Positions 9,275 to 9,983 of a stretch of 9,983 nucleotides of DNA are shown here, piece by piece. Under the pieces are notes generated by a model. That model made no database searches. It was not told where the DNA came from and saw only the letters and a program-made list of their open reading frames with translations. The position numbers were made by a program, and so were the translations under genes. This stretch comes from Planctomycetota bacterium (GTDB taxonomy: Bacteria; Planctomycetota; Planctomycetia; Pirellulales; Thermoguttaceae), in assembly GCA_023621895.1 (NCBI GenBank), contig JAMOAF010000556.1:1-9983 (forward strand). Direction: 5' to 3'. The first letter of the stretch is position 1; each line of letters begins with the position of its first letter.

Positions 9275-9407
9275 TCCACGATCTCCCATCGCGCCACCAC
9301 CGCGCGAGATTGCCCCGCGTTTCAGCCGCGATGTGACTCCGGTTCTTCCTCGGCCGGGGCGCGGAGAGCAATCGCAGAAGAGAATCTCCCCGGCAAGGCG
9401 AGAGGCG

Positions 9408-9508
9408 GGCCACGGATGGAACACGGAGTAAACACGGAAAAGCAATCACGATCCAAACGGGGATTCGAGTGCGTCGTTCCGCCTCTTTTCCGTGTTCCAT
9501 CCGTGGCC
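9408..9508. repeat. Palindromic element bounded by perfect 19-bp inverted repeat
   Basis: The left arm at 9408-9426 is the exact reverse complement of the right arm at 9490-9508 (CCGTGTTCCATCCGTGGCC), with 63 bases between. A second internal pairing is available: CACGGAAAAG (9433-9442) with CTTTTCCGTG (9485-9494). This arises because the left side repeats the AACACGGA motif. The competing stems give two alternative folds. There is no ORF inside. It resembles the small non-autonomous REP/MITE-type elements common in planctomycete intergenic DNA (inference); target-site duplications are not obvious. Confidence 0.7.
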
Positions 9509-9570
9509 TAACTATCTCGCTGCCTGGGGAGTGCCTCTGGACTGGCGTGTGTAAGTTATGTAGTAGTATC

Positions 9571-9599
9571 ATTTTATGTGACAATGCGATTGTTTACAA
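9571..9599 (-). promoter_or_regulatory. Candidate leftward sigma-70-like promoter
   Basis: On the minus strand TTGTAA (plus 9594-9599) is followed after exactly 17 bases by TAAAAT (plus 9571-9576). These match the -35 box at four of six and the -10 box at five of six positions. The patch is AT-rich, so chance matches are more likely than elsewhere. If used, transcription would start near 9563 and could run through the repeats to the leftward terminator at 8999, making an RNA of about 560 bases. Confidence 0.35.
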
Positions 9600-9612
9600 C
9601 AAAAGTGTCACA
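9577..9612. promoter_or_regulatory. Symmetric dyad TGTGACA...TGTCACA, operator- or recombination-site-like
   Basis: Outer arms TGTGACA (9577-9583) and TGTCACA (9606-9612) share their exact centre of symmetry with inner arms TTGT (9590-9593) and ACAA (9596-9599). The dyad brackets the -35 box of the leftward promoter candidate, a usual place for a repressor or activator site. It could equally be a recombinase or transposon-end site. No regulator or recombinase gene is in the window, so the role is open. Confidence 0.4.
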
Positions 9613-9707
9613 CCCTCCAAAAGCGTTATTGCCAAGCGTTTCGCTGTAACAGATAATGCCCGGTAGTCCGTCAGCGAGGGGCTCCCGATTTCTTCTCGTC
9701 TCAATTC

Positions 9708-9971
9708 TCAATCGCGATACCAGGGGCGTTGTTCGCAGCCGCGCTCTTCCGCCGGTTGTGCGTGTCGTCGCGCGCCATTTTGACTTGCCCCCCTGAAGAC
9801 GCGGGGCGCCGGTGGCCGCTTGAATTGGTTTGAAACAGCGATCCACCCGATCGCTCCGAATACGACACCAAAGACCGCAAGGGCAGCTCGACCCGTCTTG
9901 CCAAGCTTCACACCCTTCCGGCCCGGGGCAGTGGATTTCCGTTTTGCCTGCTGCCGTTGTGGCGTCAGCAC
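9708..9971 (-). CDS. Doubtful small membrane protein ORF
   Basis: From GTG at 9971 this frame encodes 87 residues, and it stays open to the right window edge, so it could be longer. Residues 1-27 are basic (RQQAKRKS, RKGVKLGK). Residues about 28-46 form one plausible transmembrane helix (RAALAVFGVVFGAIGWIAVSNQFKRP), and the remainder is Arg/Ala-rich and low in character. A basic stretch followed by one clean hydrophobic helix is not typical of a chance frame in GC-rich DNA. However, no Shine-Dalgarno sequence precedes the GTG (the bases there are pyrimidine-rich on this strand) and no family is recognised. It may be a small inner-membrane protein, the tail of a decayed gene, or chance. If real, it would read toward the leftward terminator at 8999. 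Confidence 0.3.
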   Translation of the reverse strand: MLTPQRQQAKRKSTAPGRKGVKLGKTGRAALAVFGVVFGAIGWIAVSNQFKRPPAPRVFRGASQNGARRHAQPAEERGCEQRPWYRD

Positions 9972-9972
9972 T

Positions 9973-9983
9973 GAGGGAGGACA
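9973..9983 (+). promoter_or_regulatory. Possible ribosome binding site of a gene beyond the right edge
   Basis: The last bases, GAGGGAGGACA, contain GGGAGG, a good match to the Shine-Dalgarno core, ending about four bases from the window edge. A rightward start codon within the next few bases would be correctly spaced. This cannot be confirmed without the following sequence, and it would compete with the leftward ORF ending at 9708. Confidence 0.3.

Larger units (their letters stand above)
8990..9983. other. Accessory intergenic tract rich in palindromes and repeats
   Basis: Almost 1 kb after the radical SAM gene has no convincing protein gene. It contains a hairpin with T8 for leftward transcription, a large multi-stem hairpin, a 24-bp tandem duplication with palindrome, a 19-bp inverted-repeat element, an AT-rich patch with a dyad, and one doubtful leftward ORF; each is listed separately. 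Short frames through it are Arg/Ser-rich and cross palindromes, as expected of chance ORFs. Base composition changes abruptly near 9541, where AT content rises for about 120 bases. The stretch looks like a landing zone for repeats or the edge of a mobile segment, which is inference. Confidence 0.6.

Noticed and set aside
9219..9508. CRISPR array
   Set aside because: The direct repeats are adjacent without spacers and only two copies exist; the other repeat is inverted.
9165..9584. 139-codon leftward frame across the repeats
   Set aside because: It translates straight through the tandem duplication and the inverted-repeat element; the repeated WSLGTRK peptides are artefacts.
9574..9846. 90-codon leftward frame at the right end
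   Set aside because: No hydrophobic or domain pattern, and it runs through the AT-rich dyad; probably chance.

Overview
The window is GC-rich, single-chromosome bacterial DNA that looks planctomycete, most likely Pirellulales-like. This is an inference from three things: a PQQ-type propeller protein, an unusual exported substrate-binding-like protein and an uncharacterised exported protein side by side; a Hanks-type Ser/Thr kinase with a short helical N-terminal domain and a DLG-type activation segment; and intergenic DNA carrying dispersed-looking palindromic repeats. No rRNA, tRNA, CRISPR array or transposase gene was seen.

Layout. Bases 1-5473 hold three rightward genes: the C-terminal part of a beta-propeller protein cut by the left edge (to 1612), an exported SBP_bac_5-type protein with an extra N-terminal helical-repeat region (1677-4043), and an exported protein of unknown function (4040-5473). 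The last two overlap by ATGA. They look like one transcription unit serving the cell envelope. A hairpin separates this unit from a convergent, leftward Ser/Thr kinase gene (6818-5508). A 332-base divergent region (6819-7150) lies between the kinase and a rightward radical SAM gene (7151-8989). The radical SAM protein matches the RiPP-maturation radical SAM C-methyltransferase type, with a Rossmann-like N-terminal half and a CX7CX2C cluster motif. No convincing precursor peptide gene is visible in the window.

Bases 8990-9983 are a non-coding accessory tract. In order it holds a strong hairpin plus T8 that would terminate leftward transcription, a 61-base multi-stem hairpin, a 24-bp tandem duplication ending in a 12-bp-arm palindrome, a 101-bp element bounded by a perfect 19-bp inverted repeat, and an AT-rich patch with a symmetric dyad and a leftward promoter-like sequence. 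A doubtful small membrane-protein ORF follows (leftward, 9971-9708). A Shine-Dalgarno-like sequence at the extreme right edge suggests a rightward gene just outside.

The most notable items are the RiPP-type radical SAM enzyme with no visible substrate, the substrate-binding protein with no permease but with a propeller and an unknown exported partner, and the stacked structured elements downstream of the radical SAM gene.
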